Shown here: one piece after another, positions 4,911-5,517 of the stretch
How positions within the stretch are numbered: position 1 is the first letter of the stretch
Layout: the number at the start of each line of letters is the position of its first letter
Assembly (NCBI GenBank): GCA_030621975.1
Contig: JAUXGQ010000160.1
Coordinates: 1-5,517 of the forward strand
Direction: 5' to 3'
DNA from: Gammaproteobacteria bacterium
GTDB taxonomy: Bacteria > Pseudomonadota > Gammaproteobacteria > Chromatiales > Chromatiaceae
DNA length: 5,517 bases
Program-made: the position numbers and the translations under genes
The notes under the pieces: generated by a model
The model's input: only the letters and a program-made list of their open reading frames with translations
The model's database searches: none
What the model was told of the DNA's origin: nothing

Positions 4911-5517
4911 TTGGCAGAAGCACTACCAAATCCGGATAATGACACTCAGCATCTGCGCCGATCGTTTATTCTCGCGGTATCCTTTGCTGCGCTCTTGTGG
5001 CTGGTCGAACTCGCCGATGTAATTTTCGGTTTTGACTTCGTTCAATACGGTGTCTATCCGCGTCGGCCAAACGGGCTTATGGGTATTGTTTGGGCGCCTC
5101 TGATCCATGGCTCGATATCCCATGTGTTTGCCAATACAGCGCCAATAATCATCCTTGGCACAGCGCTACTATACGGTTATCCAAAGTCGGCAAAAATTGT
5201 TATTCCGGCCATCTATGCAGGTTCTGGCGTTGGGATCTGGTTGTTCGCCCGCGGCGCCTACCACATTGGGGCCAGTGGCCTAACCTTTGGCATGATGTTC
5301 TTTGTGTTCACTATTGGTGTGTTGCGCTGGGACAGGCGTGCTATCACGCTTTCACTGCTGGTATTTTTTCTGTACGGAGGCATGATCTGGGGTGTCCTTC
5401 CGGGCGCCCCCGGCATATCGTTCGAATCGCATTTCTTTGGGGCAGTGATAGGCATTGTCTTAGCCATCTTGCTCAAAGGACACGATCCTGTCCCCCCTGA
5501 GAAACGATACAGTTGGG
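4911..5517 (+). CDS. Rhomboid-family intramembrane serine protease (3' end outside window)
   Basis: An inner-membrane protease that cuts substrates within the bilayer with a Ser-His dyad. 202 residues are visible from TTG 4911, and the window edge probably removes only a short C-terminal tail. Six hydrophobic segments are seen: about 18-41, 57-88 (with the re-entrant HGSISHVFANT), 95-113, 119-138, 144-163 and 174-188. The catalytic serine is S122 in HIGASGLTFG (GxSG) and the catalytic histidine is H174 in ESHFFGAVIG. H71 and N75 in HVFAN match the HxxxN pair that helps form the oxyanion hole. The frame opens after a stop at 4830-4832 with no ATG before 5079, and that ATG would remove the first membrane segment. 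TTG 4911, with GGGA 6-7 nt upstream, gives a natural MAEALPNPDNDTQHLRRSF start. The gene is distinctly less GC-rich than the operon before it and separated by 286 bp, so it is probably a separate unit. The substrate is unknown. Confidence 0.88.
   Translation, partial: MAEALPNPDNDTQHLRRSFILAVSFAALLWLVELADVIFGFDFVQYGVYPRRPNGLMGIVWAPLIHGSISHVFANTAPIIILGTALLYGYPKSAKIVIPAIYAGSGVGIWLFARGAYHIGASGLTFGMMFFVFTIGVLRWDRRAITLSLLVFFLYGGMIWGVLPGAPGISFESHFFGAVIGIVLAILLKGHDPVPPEKRYSW

Noticed and set aside
5090..5500. 136-codon + strand frame overlapping the rhomboid gene
   Set aside because: It is an out-of-frame shadow; the neighbouring frame encodes the rhomboid GxSG and HxxxN motifs.

Overview
The window looks like a chromosomal segment of a GC-rich proteobacterium, most likely a gammaproteobacterium. 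I infer this from the style of the proteins (a RAYT-type transposase, a proteobacterial-type Gnd/Zwf/DevB set and a rhomboid protease) and not from any taxonomic marker. It holds one metabolic operon with a small mobile unit on its upstream side and a membrane-protein gene on its downstream side.

Region by region. Bases 1-130 are non-coding. They hold a strong GC-rich hairpin (39-66), probably the terminator of a gene lying to the left, and three direct copies of GGGAATT (106-128). Bases 131-916 form a compact cassette: a REP-associated tyrosine (Y1, HUH) transposase gene (233-889) bounded by a perfect 17-bp inverted repeat (131-147 and 900-916). Just outside its right end lie two CTGATCAG palindromes set 10 bp apart.

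Bases 1001-4624 carry gnd, zwf and pgl, tightly packed on the + strand. Together they encode the whole oxidative branch of the pentose phosphate pathway: Zwf oxidises glucose 6-phosphate to 6-phosphogluconolactone, Pgl hydrolyses the lactone, and Gnd decarboxylates 6-phosphogluconate to ribulose 5-phosphate. Each turn yields two NADPH. The gene order is the reverse of pathway order for Gnd versus Zwf/Pgl. The genes are separated by 7 nt (gnd/zwf) or overlap (zwf/pgl), so co-transcription and translational coupling are likely.

Bases 4625-4910 have no convincing gene and contain a small perfect hairpin (4661-4680). From 4911 to the window edge runs a rhomboid-family intramembrane serine protease, cut off close to its C-terminus. 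Base composition changes across the window: the operon is GC-rich (45 of 60 bases at 3661-3720), while the transposase (31 of 60 at 241-300) and the rhomboid gene (27 of 60 at 5161-5220) are far less so.

I see no clearly new biological system. The points that deserve a second look are the exact inverted repeats around the transposase, the apparent lack of a normal start codon for pgl, two substitutions in Zwf signature motifs, and the palindrome pair at the cassette/operon junction.
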